A stretch of 64,000 nt of DNA from Muribaculaceae bacterium (lineage in GTDB: Bacteria > Bacteroidota > Bacteroidia > Bacteroidales > Muribaculaceae), in assembly GCA_022509065.1 (NCBI GenBank), contig JAFLTY010000006.1:1-64000 (forward strand). Direction: 5' to 3'. Shown piece after piece: positions 9,032-17,180 of this stretch. Position 1 is the stretch's first letter. Every line of letters starts with the position of its first letter. Under the pieces are notes generated by a model. The model saw only the letters and a program-made list of their open reading frames with translations. It made no database searches and was not told where the DNA came from. The translations under genes were made by a program, and so were the position numbers.

Positions 9032-10264
9032 ATGGCAACAGTTAAGCTAAAATTCAGATCGTCAACGGTTCCGGGAAAGGAAGGCAACCTGTTTTTTCAG
9101 ATTATACATCATAGGCAAACAAGACAAATATCTACCGGCTTGTGCGTGAGCGAATCTGAATGGAATCATGAAGAGGGCTCTCTCGTCGCGCCTGAGGAAG
9201 CTTCAACAGATAGGAGGAAGTATCTGACGGAGCTCAAAGAGAATCTCAAAGAACGACAGACCAAGTTGCTTAGAATAGTTTCTGAAATGGAAACTAAAGG
9301 CTCATTCTTTACAGCCAGAGATGTGGTTGACGCATATAAGTTGCATAAATCCACTGAATTAGAGGGTGTGGTGTCCTTTACCCAAGCGCTAATAGAGGAA
9401 CTGACAAGAATAGGGAAGAGGGCGGCTGTAAGGCGTTATAAGGCCTCGTTGAGCAGTCTGTTGAGATACAATGGCGGTGAAGAGGTGAAATGGAAGCATT
9501 TGTCTTCGACATTCATCTTGGGATACGAGGAGTTTCTTATGCGGCGTGGTCTGTGCCGGAATTCCACTTCTTTCTATATGCGCAATCTTCGGGCTATTGT
9601 CAACAGGGCTGCGGAAAAAGGTGTCGACGTGCCGGGCAATCTGTTCGACCATGTATATATGGGTGTGGATAAAACAGTTAAGCGAGCTGTAAGTCTTGAC
9701 GTAATACGAATGATTAGAGATGTTGATTTGTCCAGACATCCGGCTCTCGATTTCGCTCGCAGGGTGTTTATGTTTGCCTTTTATACCCGTGGGATGTCGT
9801 TTGTCGATATAGCCTATCTCAAGAAAAGCGATGTACGCAATGGCTTTATCACCTATTCGCGACGAAAGACGCGCCAATTATTGACAGTAAGAATCGAACC
9901 CGAGACATGGAACATAATAGACAGTTTCGGCGAAAGTGGCACATCGTTTTTGTTTCCCATAATAACGGACGAGAGTGGTGACACGGATCATCAGTATATG
10001 AACGCGTATTTCCGCATAAACCGCAATCTGCGGAAAGTGGGCGCCATGCTCGGCCTCGAACACAGACTGACGCTGTATGTTGCGCGGCATGCCTGGGCCA
10101 GCATAGCCCACTCGAACAATGTAGCGCTATCTGTCATCAGTAAAGCCATGGGACACGATTCGGAAAAGACAACAGCCATTTACTTGCAGTCGCTTGACAC
10201 AGCATCGGTAGACAAGGCTAACAGCGACATTATTAGGATGATAGGGTGTGCAAAGATGACTTAA
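9032..10264 (+). CDS. tyrosine recombinase, probable invertase of the adjacent promoter
   Basis: A 410-residue tyrosine recombinase with all parts. It has an N-terminal arm-binding domain (MATVKLKFRSS through TGLCVSESEWN), a SAM-like core-binding domain (about 105-205), and a catalytic domain with Arg in FYTRGMS, Lys in RRKTRQ, YVARHAW (Tyr in place of the first His, a common form in Bacteroidales Tsr enzymes), MGHDSEKTT and the nucleophile Tyr of AIYLQSLD. Its stop lies 105 bp before a pair of 24-bp inverted repeats in front of upxY. By analogy with the B. fragilis Tsr enzymes encoded beside their target sites, I infer that it flips that segment. A partial -7 box (TATTTTTC, 9004-9011) precedes the gene. 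Confidence 0.93.
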   Translation: MATVKLKFRSSTVPGKEGNLFFQIIHHRQTRQISTGLCVSESEWNHEEGSLVAPEEASTDRRKYLTELKENLKERQTKLLRIVSEMETKGSFFTARDVVDAYKLHKSTELEGVVSFTQALIEELTRIGKRAAVRRYKASLSSLLRYNGGEEVKWKHLSSTFILGYEEFLMRRGLCRNSTSFYMRNLRAIVNRAAEKGVDVPGNLFDHVYMGVDKTVKRAVSLDVIRMIRDVDLSRHPALDFARRVFMFAFYTRGMSFVDIAYLKKSDVRNGFITYSRRKTRQLLTVRIEPETWNIIDSFGESGTSFLFPIITDESGDTDHQYMNAYFRINRNLRKVGAMLGLEHRLTLYVARHAWASIAHSNNVALSVISKAMGHDSEKTTAIYLQSLDTASVDKANSDIIRMIGCAKMT

Positions 10265-10368
10265 TGCTCCAACGATATATGAAAAATTGATGCGAGCAAC
10301 CCTATTGGTGCTCATCCCTCGCGGATAGATATGCGGAAAATACAAAGGGAAAAAGTTTTACACAAAAT

Positions 10369-10392
10369 GTCAGTCTCTTCGGAAGAAACTGA
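10369..10392 (+). repeat. left inverted repeat of the invertible segment
   Basis: Exact reverse complement of 10568-10591. Extended by one base it reads GTCAGTCTCTTC-G-GAAGAAACTGAC, itself a dyad with a single mismatch between its two 12-nt arms around a central G. This looks like two recombinase binding half-sites around a short spacer. Confidence 0.9.
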
Positions 10393-10404
10393 CATTTAAT
10401 GTGG

Positions 10405-10412
10405 CAAATTTA
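10405..10412 (-). promoter_or_regulatory. -7 box TAAATTTG inside the invertible segment
   Basis: Minus-strand TAAATTTG, full match to TAnnTTTG, 12 nt inside the left repeat. The -33 region is weak (GTTT, 17 nt upstream). In the present orientation transcription would run into the 3' end of the recombinase gene on the antisense strand. Confidence 0.5.
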
Positions 10413-10567
10413 CTCAATTTATTGGAAATAAACTGCTTTTATGAGGAAATTTTTTTGAATGCAGATGAAAATAAGCAGCAAAGTTTTTTATACTTCAACA
10501 GATGTTGTGCGTAACAAAACTTCAAAATTATGTCAGGGGCTGACTTTCATAGTGTTATGGTTTAGAA

Positions 10568-10591
10568 TCAGTTTCTTCCGAAGAGACTGAC
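10568..10591 (-). repeat. right inverted repeat of the invertible segment
   Basis: Exact reverse complement of 10369-10392, with the same near-palindromic inner structure (central C instead of G on this strand). The match stops at position 10567, where the left copy would require G but A is found, and on the outer flank the two sites differ, so the repeat is sharply bounded. Confidence 0.9.
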
Positions 10592-10768
10592 GCATAAAGG
10601 GTGAGGATTAGTATCCTCGATAGACAGCAATATGACGATTCAAAGAGACGGTTCAGAGGTCAGAATGACTACTTTCTTTTTGATGAAAGCGTGGAACTGC
10701 TTAAGATTCAGTGTGTTTGAATCTTGAGCAGGATTTGAAGAATTGTCTGTAAGTTGCCGACACCATCC
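10592..10768 (+). promoter_or_regulatory. upxY leader with two hairpins
   Basis: Non-coding leader between the invertible segment and upxY. Hairpin 1: GAGGAT (10603-10608) with ATCCTC (10613-10618), loop of 4. Hairpin 2: a 12-bp stem (10699-10710 with 10718-10729, one G-U pair, loop of 7), 40 nt before the upxY ATG. No T-run follows hairpin 2, so it resembles a pause or regulator-binding structure more than a finished terminator. UpxY proteins of B. fragilis act through the leader of their own operon, so this is the expected site of action here (inference). Confidence 0.5.
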
Positions 10769-11308
10769 ATGAACTCTCCCGAAAAGAAATGGTTTGTCAT
10801 GCGAGACCTCAAGCGTAGAAACTCCAACAGTCTTGCCGTTCATACCCTGGCGCAAGCCGGGCTGGAGGTCTTTACCCCGATGACACAAATGTTAATGACT
10901 ATTGGCGGCCGTCGCCAAAAAAGAGATGTCCCTGTCATTCAGGATCTGCTGTTTGTGCATGAAACAAAAGAGACTCTCGACACCTTTGTAAGTGCCTGTG
11001 CCACATTGCAGTACCGGTATCAGCGCGGCAAGACCAAAGATGACCCCATGACCGTCCGGGATGACGATATGACACGTTTCATCAATGCCGTTGCACAGTC
11101 CGACAGCCCCTTGTATTACCAACCCGGCGAGATTACAGACGCTATGCGCGGACGCACCGTACGCATCGTTGGCGGAAAGCTGGACGGATACGAAGGACGC
11201 CTGCTCGCCGTCAAAGGCATGCGCAAACGCCGCCTCATAGTGGAACTCCCCGGCCTTATCTCCGCCGCCGTCGAAGTCTCCCCCGACTACCTCCATCTCC
11301 TCCCCTAA
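10769..11308 (+). CDS. UpxY family transcription antiterminator (NusG paralog)
   Basis: A 179-residue NusG-like regulator, first gene of the polysaccharide operon. The N-terminal NGN domain begins KKWFVMRDLKRRNS and includes FTPMTQ and RDVPVIQDLLFVHE. The C-terminal KOW domain is seen in GRTVRIVGGKLDGYEGRLL. The frame extends to a TTG at 10754, but the ATG at 10769 is the likely start. In B. fragilis each capsule locus opens with upxY, which prevents premature termination in its own long operon, and upxZ, which inhibits the UpxY of other loci. No upxZ-like gene follows here: the next ORF is an epimerase 72 nt downstream. Confidence 0.92.
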   Translation: MNSPEKKWFVMRDLKRRNSNSLAVHTLAQAGLEVFTPMTQMLMTIGGRRQKRDVPVIQDLLFVHETKETLDTFVSACATLQYRYQRGKTKDDPMTVRDDDMTRFINAVAQSDSPLYYQPGEITDAMRGRTVRIVGGKLDGYEGRLLAVKGMRKRRLIVELPGLISAAVEVSPDYLHLLP

Positions 11309-11380
11309 TCCTCGAAAAATTCCTGCTTTTACCTTTCTCCCTTTCCTCGACAAACGCTAACCTTTTTGATTCCTATTAAC

Positions 11381-12355
11381 ATGTCAGTTAAAGTTTTAGT
11401 GACCGGAGGCGCAGGCTTCATTGGTTCTAACCTGTGCGAACACCTGCTTTCTAACGGATATCACGTAAGATGTCTGGACAACTTTGCCACAGGTAAATGG
11501 CAAAACATCATTCCTTTGATTGAACGCTATCCTGCCACCTTCGAAATGCAAGTTGGCGATATACGCAATCTTGAAGATTGTCGCAAAGCTGTCGACGGTG
11601 TCGAATATGTATTTCATGAAGCTGCCTTAGGCTCCGTTCCACGCTCGATCAACGACCCCATAACCACGAACGACGTCAATATAGGCGGTTTTCTTAATAT
11701 GCTCGTCGCGTCGCGCGATGCAGGCGTCAAACGCTTTATATTCGCCGCCTCTTCATCGACGTACGGCGATTCCAAAACCCTTCCCAAAGTAGAAGATGTC
11801 ATTGGCAAACCCCTCTCCCCGTATGCCATCACCAAATACGTCGACGAACTTTACGCCGATGTCTTTGCTCGCACCTATGGCATCGAATATATCGGCCTGA
11901 GATACTTCAATGTTTTCGGGCGCCGACAGGATCCACATGGTGCTTACGCCGCGGTAATACCCTTGTTTGTCAAGAAATTTATGAACCATGAAGCGCCCAA
12001 TATCAACGGTGACGGAGAGTACAGCCGCGACTTCACATATATAGATAACGTCATACAGATGAATATGCTGGCTATGACAACTACCAATCCCGAAGCTGTC
12101 AATCAGATATACAATACCGCTTTTGGCGAACGCACCACTCTAAATCAACTCGTGGAGTACCTACGCGAGTTCCTTGGCGAAAAAGACTCCTCTATTAAAG
12201 ACATTGAACCCACCCACGGTCCCAACCGTGCCGGCGATATACCGCATTCACTCGCCAGCATCGACAAAGCTCGCCACCTGCTTGATTATAACCCACGATT
12301 CAGCATGCGTGAAGGACTGCGACAGGCCGTCGACTGGTATTGGCAAAACCTTTGA
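11381..12355 (+). CDS. UDP-GlcNAc 4-epimerase-like SDR (WbpP/TviC type)
   Basis: A 324-residue extended short-chain dehydrogenase. The ATG at 11381 is preferred to the upstream TTG. It has the NAD motif GGAGFIGS near the N-terminus, LDNFATG as in WbpP/TviC, the Ser-Ser-Ser-T stretch FAASSSTYG, and the YxxxK pair in SPYAITKYVDE. WbpP-type enzymes interconvert UDP-GlcNAc and UDP-GalNAc. The adjacent dehydrogenase (12407) suggests the product is oxidised to UDP-GalNAcA, as in the TviB/TviC pair. Codon use is C-rich and clearly different from the AT-rich genes after 17181. A lone -7 box (TATTTTTG, 12368-12375) after this gene lacks a spaced -33. Confidence 0.9.
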   Translation: MSVKVLVTGGAGFIGSNLCEHLLSNGYHVRCLDNFATGKWQNIIPLIERYPATFEMQVGDIRNLEDCRKAVDGVEYVFHEAALGSVPRSINDPITTNDVNIGGFLNMLVASRDAGVKRFIFAASSSTYGDSKTLPKVEDVIGKPLSPYAITKYVDELYADVFARTYGIEYIGLRYFNVFGRRQDPHGAYAAVIPLFVKKFMNHEAPNINGDGEYSRDFTYIDNVIQMNMLAMTTTNPEAVNQIYNTAFGERTTLNQLVEYLREFLGEKDSSIKDIEPTHGPNRAGDIPHSLASIDKARHLLDYNPRFSMREGLRQAVDWYWQNL

Positions 12356-12406
12356 TTAACATAGTCATATTTTTGATAACAAAATAATATCCAATATATT
12401 ACAATC

Positions 12407-13684
12407 ATGGAACTTAAAGATATAAAAATTTGTGTTATAGGCCTCGGTTACGTAGGCTTGCCCCTTGCACGGCTATTCTCTACAAAATATCCCACAGTAG
12501 GCTTCGACATGAACCCCCGTCGCGTCAAAGCCCTCATGGAAGGCCACGACGCCACACTCGAAGTCAGTGACGAACTACTGCAAGACGCTATACACAATCA
12601 CGGATTTGTCTGCACATCGGATATCGAAGACATCCGCGACTGCAACTTCTTTGTCGTCGCCGTGCCCACCCCCGTTGACGAGAACAACAATCCCGACCTC
12701 ACACCCCTCTACGGTGCGTCCGAGACCGTCGGCAAAGTCATCAAGCCCGGCGACATCGTCGTCTACGAGTCCACCGTCTATCCCGGTGTCACCGAAGACG
12801 AATGTATACCCGTCGTAGAGCGCGTCTCCGGACTTGAGTTCAACAAAGACTTCTACGCCGGCTACTCACCCGAACGCATCAACCCCGGCGACAAACTCCA
12901 CACCGTCGAAAAAATCAAGAAAGTCACCTCAGGGTCAACTCCCGAGATAGGCCGACTCGTAAACGACGTCTACTCGTCCGTCATTACCGCCGGCACACAC
13001 CTCGCCCCCACCATCAAAGTGGCCGAAGCCGCCAAAGTCATCGAGAACTCACAACGTGACATCAACATAGCCTTTGTCAACGAACTCGCCAAGATATTCC
13101 ATCTCATGGGCATCGACACCACCGACGTCCTTGAAGCCGCTTCGACCAAGTGGAACTTCCTGCCCTTCAAACCCGGACTTGTCGGAGGCCATTGCATAGG
13201 CGTCGACCCCTATTACCTGGCACAATGCGCCCAGCGCTACGGCTATAACCCCGAAATCATCCTTGCCGGACGACGCATGAACGACGGCATGGGTGCATAC
13301 GTCGCCGACCGCGTCATCAAACTCATGCTCAAAAAAGGCATACAAGTACTCAACAGCCATATCCTCATCCTGGGCTTCACCTTCAAGGAAAACTGCCCCG
13401 ATGTACGCAACACCAAGGTTGTCGATATCGTCAAAGCTCTGCGCGAGTACAACCTCAACATCACCATCTACGACCCCTGGGCTAACCCCGACGCCGTACG
13501 CCACGAATACGGCCTCGAAGTCGTCAATAACCTCCCCGAAGACGAAAAATTCGACGCAGCCATCCTCGCCGTCGCACACCGCGAATTCTCCGATATCGAC
13601 ATCACCTCCCACCTCCGCCCCAACCACGTCATCTTCGACGTCAAAGCAACCCAAAACCCCAGCACCGTAGACGCCAGACTGTAA
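12407..13684 (+). CDS. UDP-N-acetylhexosamine 6-dehydrogenase (TviB/WbpO type)
   Basis: A 425-residue nucleotide-sugar dehydrogenase that oxidises C6 of a UDP-HexNAc to the uronic acid in two NAD-dependent steps. Visible are the N-terminal Rossmann motif GLGYVGLPLA, the central AKVIENSQRDINIAFVNELA helix, the catalytic Cys in GGHCIGVDPYYL, and the C-terminal UDP-binding domain starting ILGFTFKENCPDVRNTK. The GGHCIGVDPYYL form resembles TviB/WbpO (GalNAc) more than WecC (ManNAc), but wecB at 21561 keeps ManNAcA possible. GC-rich with strong third-position C, like the preceding epimerase. Confidence 0.93.
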   Translation: MELKDIKICVIGLGYVGLPLARLFSTKYPTVGFDMNPRRVKALMEGHDATLEVSDELLQDAIHNHGFVCTSDIEDIRDCNFFVVAVPTPVDENNNPDLTPLYGASETVGKVIKPGDIVVYESTVYPGVTEDECIPVVERVSGLEFNKDFYAGYSPERINPGDKLHTVEKIKKVTSGSTPEIGRLVNDVYSSVITAGTHLAPTIKVAEAAKVIENSQRDINIAFVNELAKIFHLMGIDTTDVLEAASTKWNFLPFKPGLVGGHCIGVDPYYLAQCAQRYGYNPEIILAGRRMNDGMGAYVADRVIKLMLKKGIQVLNSHILILGFTFKENCPDVRNTKVVDIVKALREYNLNITIYDPWANPDAVRHEYGLEVVNNLPEDEKFDAAILAVAHREFSDIDITSHLRPNHVIFDVKATQNPSTVDARL

Positions 13685-13690
13685 AAAACA

Positions 13691-14596
13691 ATGAAAGGAA
13701 TTGTTCTCGCCGGAGGGTCCGGCACACGTCTTTATCCGATAACAAAGGGTGTAAGCAAACAACTGCTACCGGTTTATGATAAACCTATGGTGTATTACCC
13801 GATTTCGACGCTGATGCTTGCCGGAATCCGCGATATTCTGATAATTTCAACCCCTCAGGACTTACCAGGATTCAAACGTCTGTTAGGAGATGGCTCAGAC
13901 TATGGAGTAAGTTTTACATATGCCGAACAGCCTTCGCCTGATGGTCTTGCCCAAGCATTCATTATAGGTAAAGAGTTCATCGGAAAAGATGCTGTATGTC
14001 TTGTCCTCGGCGATAACATTTTTCATGGAGCCGGATTCTCATCTGTATTAAAACAGGCAGTTGAAGCAGCCGAAAAAGAGTCAAAAGCAACTGTTTTTGG
14101 GTATTGGGTGGACGACCCTGAACGTTATGGAGTAGCTGAATTCGACTCAAATGGTAATTGCCTTTCTATAGAAGAAAAACCACAGCTTCCCAAGAGTAAT
14201 TATGCAGTGGTTGGTCTTTATTTCTATCCTAATAAAGTGGTTGACGTAGCAGCTCGCATTAAACCTTCTGCACGTGGGGAACTCGAGATAACAACAGTCA
14301 ACCAAGAGTTTCTTAAAGATGGAGAGTTGAAAGTCCAGACACTTCCCCGTGGTTTTGCATGGCTTGATACCGGTACACATGATTCTTTGGCAGAAGCTTC
14401 AATATATGTTGAAGTTCTTGAAAAACGGCAAGGCCTTAAAATAGCTTGCCTTGAAGGTATAGCATACCGTCACGGCTGGATTGACAAAGAAAAGATGGTT
14501 GAACTTGCGAAACCTATGCTCAAGAACCAATACGGTCAATACCTCATTAAGGTTATAGAAGAGATGGAACGCACAGGATTAAGAAACATTGACTGA
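13691..14596 (+). CDS. rfbA: glucose-1-phosphate thymidylyltransferase
   Basis: A 301-residue RmlA, first step of dTDP-L-rhamnose synthesis (Glc-1-P plus dTTP to dTDP-Glc). It has the nucleotide-binding motif [40 protein letters not shown] and [13 protein letters not shown]. It opens the rfbACDB block, separated by 1 nt from rfbC. A second rfbA stands at 30840-31730. This copy starts 6 nt after the dehydrogenase, so it is part of the same transcript. Confidence 0.97.
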   Translation: MKGIVLAGGSGTRLYPITKGVSKQLLPVYDKPMVYYPISTLMLAGIRDILIISTPQDLPGFKRLLGDGSDYGVSFTYAEQPSPDGLAQAFIIGKEFIGKDAVCLVLGDNIFHGAGFSSVLKQAVEAAEKESKATVFGYWVDDPERYGVAEFDSNGNCLSIEEKPQLPKSNYAVVGLYFYPNKVVDVAARIKPSARGELEITTVNQEFLKDGELKVQTLPRGFAWLDTGTHDSLAEASIYVEVLEKRQGLKIACLEGIAYRHGWIDKEKMVELAKPMLKNQYGQYLIKVIEEMERTGLRNID

Positions 14597-14597
14597 T

Positions 14598-15173
14598 ATG
14601 AATGTTATAAAAACTGACATAGATGGAGTTGTGATTATAGAACCACGTATCTTCAATGATGCCCGAGGATATTTCTTTGAAAGCTATTCCAAAAAAGAAT
14701 TTGATGAAAAAGTTAGACCTGTAGATTTTGTACAGGATAACGAATCAATGTCATCAAAAGGAGTTATTCGAGGTCTTCATTTTCAACGACCTCCATTTAC
14801 TCAGAGTAAACTTGTGCGCTGTGTTAAAGGTCGTGTTCTCGATGTTGCTGTAGATATAAGGAAAGGTTCGCCTACTTATGGGAAACATGTTGCAGTAGAA
14901 CTTTCAGAAGAAAACCATCGCCAGTTCTTTGTTCCGCGAGGTTTTGCCCATGGATTTGCTGTGCTTAGTGATGTTGCTGTGTTCCAATATAAATGCGACA
15001 ATTATTATCATCCGGAAGTGGAGGGTGGTATATCAATCGCGGATCAATCTCTTGAAATAGACTGGATGACTGATCCAACAAATACAATCCTCTCTGATAA
15101 GGACTTCAGAGCTCCATTACTGAAAGATTTTGATTCTCCGTTCGATATTAACATAAATCTTTATACCGAATGA
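14598..15173 (+). CDS. rfbC: dTDP-4-dehydrorhamnose 3,5-epimerase
   Basis: A 191-residue cupin-fold RmlC. ATG at 14598 is chosen over the TTG at 14589 because the latter overlaps rfbA. Signatures are the FNDARGYFFESY region, NESMSSKGVIRGLHFQ with the catalytic His, DVAVDIRKGSPTYG, and VPRGFAHGF. The third base of its stop overlaps rfbD in an ATGA junction, indicating translational coupling. Confidence 0.97.
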   Translation: MNVIKTDIDGVVIIEPRIFNDARGYFFESYSKKEFDEKVRPVDFVQDNESMSSKGVIRGLHFQRPPFTQSKLVRCVKGRVLDVAVDIRKGSPTYGKHVAVELSEENHRQFFVPRGFAHGFAVLSDVAVFQYKCDNYYHPEVEGGISIADQSLEIDWMTDPTNTILSDKDFRAPLLKDFDSPFDININLYTE

Positions 15174-16042
15174 ATATACTTGTGACAGGTGCAAACGGAC
15201 AACTGGGTAACTGCATACGTAATGCATCAAGATTATCTAAAGATAAGTATTTCTTTACCGATGTCGCCGAACTAGATATAACTGATGCCGACGCAGTCGC
15301 AAATATGGTTCATGATAACGATATTGATATTATTGTAAACTGTGCCGCCTATACAAATGTCGACAAGGCTGAAACCGATGAAACTATCGCGGAAAAACTT
15401 AATGCCTTGGCAGTAGCGAATCTGGCACACGCTATCAAGGAAAAAGACGGCACATTGATTCATATCTCTACAGACTATGTTTTCGGAGGCTCTCAATGCA
15501 ATACACCTCGTACAGAAACGGAACCGGTTAATCCAACAGGAGTATATGGTCTCACAAAGTTGCATGGGGAGCAAGCCGTTGAAGCAAGCGGATGTAAAGC
15601 ACTTATTTTTCGAACAGCATGGCTTTATTCGGAATATGGAAAGAATTTTGTCAAAACAATGCTTAATTTGACATCGACACAGCCGGATTTAAAGGTCGTT
15701 TTTGACCAGGTTGGGACACCGACTTATGCGCAAGATCTCGCCCATGCTATATATGAAATAATTGAAAATCGCAAGTTCCATGGGAGCGAAGGAATATACC
15801 ACTACTCCAATGAAGGTGTGTGCTCATGGTTCGACTTTACAAAAGCTATTGCTGAAATCGCCGGAAACAAGGACTGCGATATTCAACCATGCCACTCCGA
15901 TGAGTTCCCTTCTCCCGTGATTCGGCCATCATATTCAGTATTAGATAAGACTAAATTCAAGCAAACATTCGACTTGCAAGTGCCTTATTGGATCGATTCG
16001 CTCAAAGTATGTATTAAAAATCTGAAGGAAAATGAATCGTAA
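15170..16042 (+). CDS. rfbD: dTDP-4-dehydrorhamnose reductase
   Basis: A 290-residue RmlD, the final NAD(P)H-dependent step giving dTDP-L-rhamnose. N-terminal GANGQLG, NCAAYTNVDKAE, ISTDYVFGG with the catalytic Thr/Tyr region, YGLTKLHGE as the YxxxK motif, and FRTAWLYSEYG are all present. It overlaps rfbC by 4 nt and rfbB by 11 nt. Confidence 0.97.
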   Translation: MNILVTGANGQLGNCIRNASRLSKDKYFFTDVAELDITDADAVANMVHDNDIDIIVNCAAYTNVDKAETDETIAEKLNALAVANLAHAIKEKDGTLIHISTDYVFGGSQCNTPRTETEPVNPTGVYGLTKLHGEQAVEASGCKALIFRTAWLYSEYGKNFVKTMLNLTSTQPDLKVVFDQVGTPTYAQDLAHAIYEIIENRKFHGSEGIYHYSNEGVCSWFDFTKAIAEIAGNKDCDIQPCHSDEFPSPVIRPSYSVLDKTKFKQTFDLQVPYWIDSLKVCIKNLKENES

Positions 16043-17162
16043 TATACTTATCACTGGTGGAGCCGGTTTTATAGGCTCGCATGTTGTCCGTCTTTTTGTG
16101 AACAAATACCCGGGATACAATATCATCAATCTTGATAAACTGACATATGCCGGAAACCTCGCAAATCTCAAAGATATCGAGGACAGACCGAATTATAAGT
16201 TCATAAAAGCAGATATCTGCGATTATGATAGAATGAGGGAAATCATCAGCTCAAATCAAATCGACGGTATCATACATCTTGCAGCTGAAAGCCATGTGGA
16301 TCGCTCGATTAAAGATCCGTTTACATTTGCACGAACAAATGTTATGGGGACGCTTTCTTTGTTGCAGGCTGCCAAAGAATATTGGGAGTCGTTACAAGAG
16401 AAATACAAGGGCAAACTATTCTATCACATTTCTACCGATGAGGTCTATGGAGCTCTTGCACTGACGCATCCTGAAGGAGTCGTGGCGCCGTTTACTACCA
16501 AAGCTTCCAGCGAAGACGACATGGCATACGGCACAGAGTTTTTCCTCGAAACAACCAAGTACAATCCACATTCACCATATTCAGCATCAAAGGCTTCGAG
16601 CGACCACTTTGTACGGGCTTATCACGACACTTACGGAATGCCAACCATAGTGACAAACTGTTCTAATAACTACGGTCCCTTTCAGTTCCCCGAAAAACTG
16701 ATACCATTGTTTATAAACAATATACGGCAGGGAAAACCACTCCCCGTTTATGGTAAAGGCGAGAACGTCCGCGATTGGCTCTTTGTGGAAGATCATGCCA
16801 GAGCTATTGACCTCATCTTCCACAAGGGAAAAGTTGCCGAAACGTATAATATCGGCGGGTTCAACGAATGGAAGAATATCGACCTTATTAAAGTTATTAT
16901 AAAGACAGTCGACAGATTACTTGGCAATCCGGAAGGGTACTCTGATCATCTTATTACATTCGTAACAGACCGGCTTGGCCACGACATGCGCTACGCCATC
17001 GATTCCCGTAAACTTCAGGCTGAACTTGGATGGGAACCCTCACTCCAATTCGAAGAAGGCATCGAAAAAACGGTCCGCTGGTACCTCGATAATCAAGATT
17101 GGATGGACGATATCACATCCGGTGATTATCTTACCTATTATCGAGAAATGTATAGTTTATAA
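16032..17162 (+). CDS. rfbB: dTDP-glucose 4,6-dehydratase
   Basis: A 376-residue RmlB converting dTDP-glucose to the 4-keto-6-deoxy sugar. NAD motif GGAGFIGS, LAAESHVDRSI, HISTDEVYGAL with the catalytic Thr-Asp-Glu, and YSASKASSDH (YxxxK) are intact. The paralog at 29679-30833 is highly similar through most of its length. One difference lies in a conserved segment: this copy has TDRLGHD where the paralog and the family have TDRPGHD. Whether this affects activity is unknown. With rfbA, rfbC and rfbD it completes the rhamnose pathway inside the locus. Confidence 0.97.
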   Translation: MNRNILITGGAGFIGSHVVRLFVNKYPGYNIINLDKLTYAGNLANLKDIEDRPNYKFIKADICDYDRMREIISSNQIDGIIHLAAESHVDRSIKDPFTFARTNVMGTLSLLQAAKEYWESLQEKYKGKLFYHISTDEVYGALALTHPEGVVAPFTTKASSEDDMAYGTEFFLETTKYNPHSPYSASKASSDHFVRAYHDTYGMPTIVTNCSNNYGPFQFPEKLIPLFINNIRQGKPLPVYGKGENVRDWLFVEDHARAIDLIFHKGKVAETYNIGGFNEWKNIDLIKVIIKTVDRLLGNPEGYSDHLITFVTDRLGHDMRYAIDSRKLQAELGWEPSLQFEEGIEKTVRWYLDNQDWMDDITSGDYLTYYREMYSL

Positions 17163-17180
17163 ATCCCGCTGACGGATAAT

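Larger units (their letters stand above)
10369..10591. promoter_or_regulatory. invertible promoter segment of the polysaccharide locus
   Basis: Perfect 24-bp inverted repeats (10369-10392 and 10568-10591) enclose 175 bp of AT-rich non-coding DNA between a tyrosine recombinase and upxY, the layout of phase-variable capsule promoters in Bacteroides. Within the segment the only full TAnnTTTG boxes read leftwards: TAAATTTG at 10405-10412 and TAATTTTG at 10523-10530. Neither has a good -33 TTTG at 19-22 nt. None reads towards upxY, so this orientation is inferred to be OFF. After inversion the first box would lie at 10548-10555 facing upxY, with a leader of about 205 nt. Confidence 0.85.

Noticed and set aside
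10754-10768. TTG start for upxY, and TTG starts for the epimerase (11366) and rfbC (14589)
   Set aside because: In each case an in-frame ATG a few codons later fits the family N-terminus better.
12368-12375. TATTTTTG before the UDP-sugar dehydrogenase as an internal promoter
   Set aside because: No TTTG or TTG at 19-22 nt upstream; the nearest ones are spaced 13 and 25 nt.
12567-13762. Ser/Thr/Pro-rich and Val/Asp-rich frames overlapping the UDP-sugar dehydrogenase
   Set aside because: Low-complexity translations caused by the C-rich third positions of the real gene.
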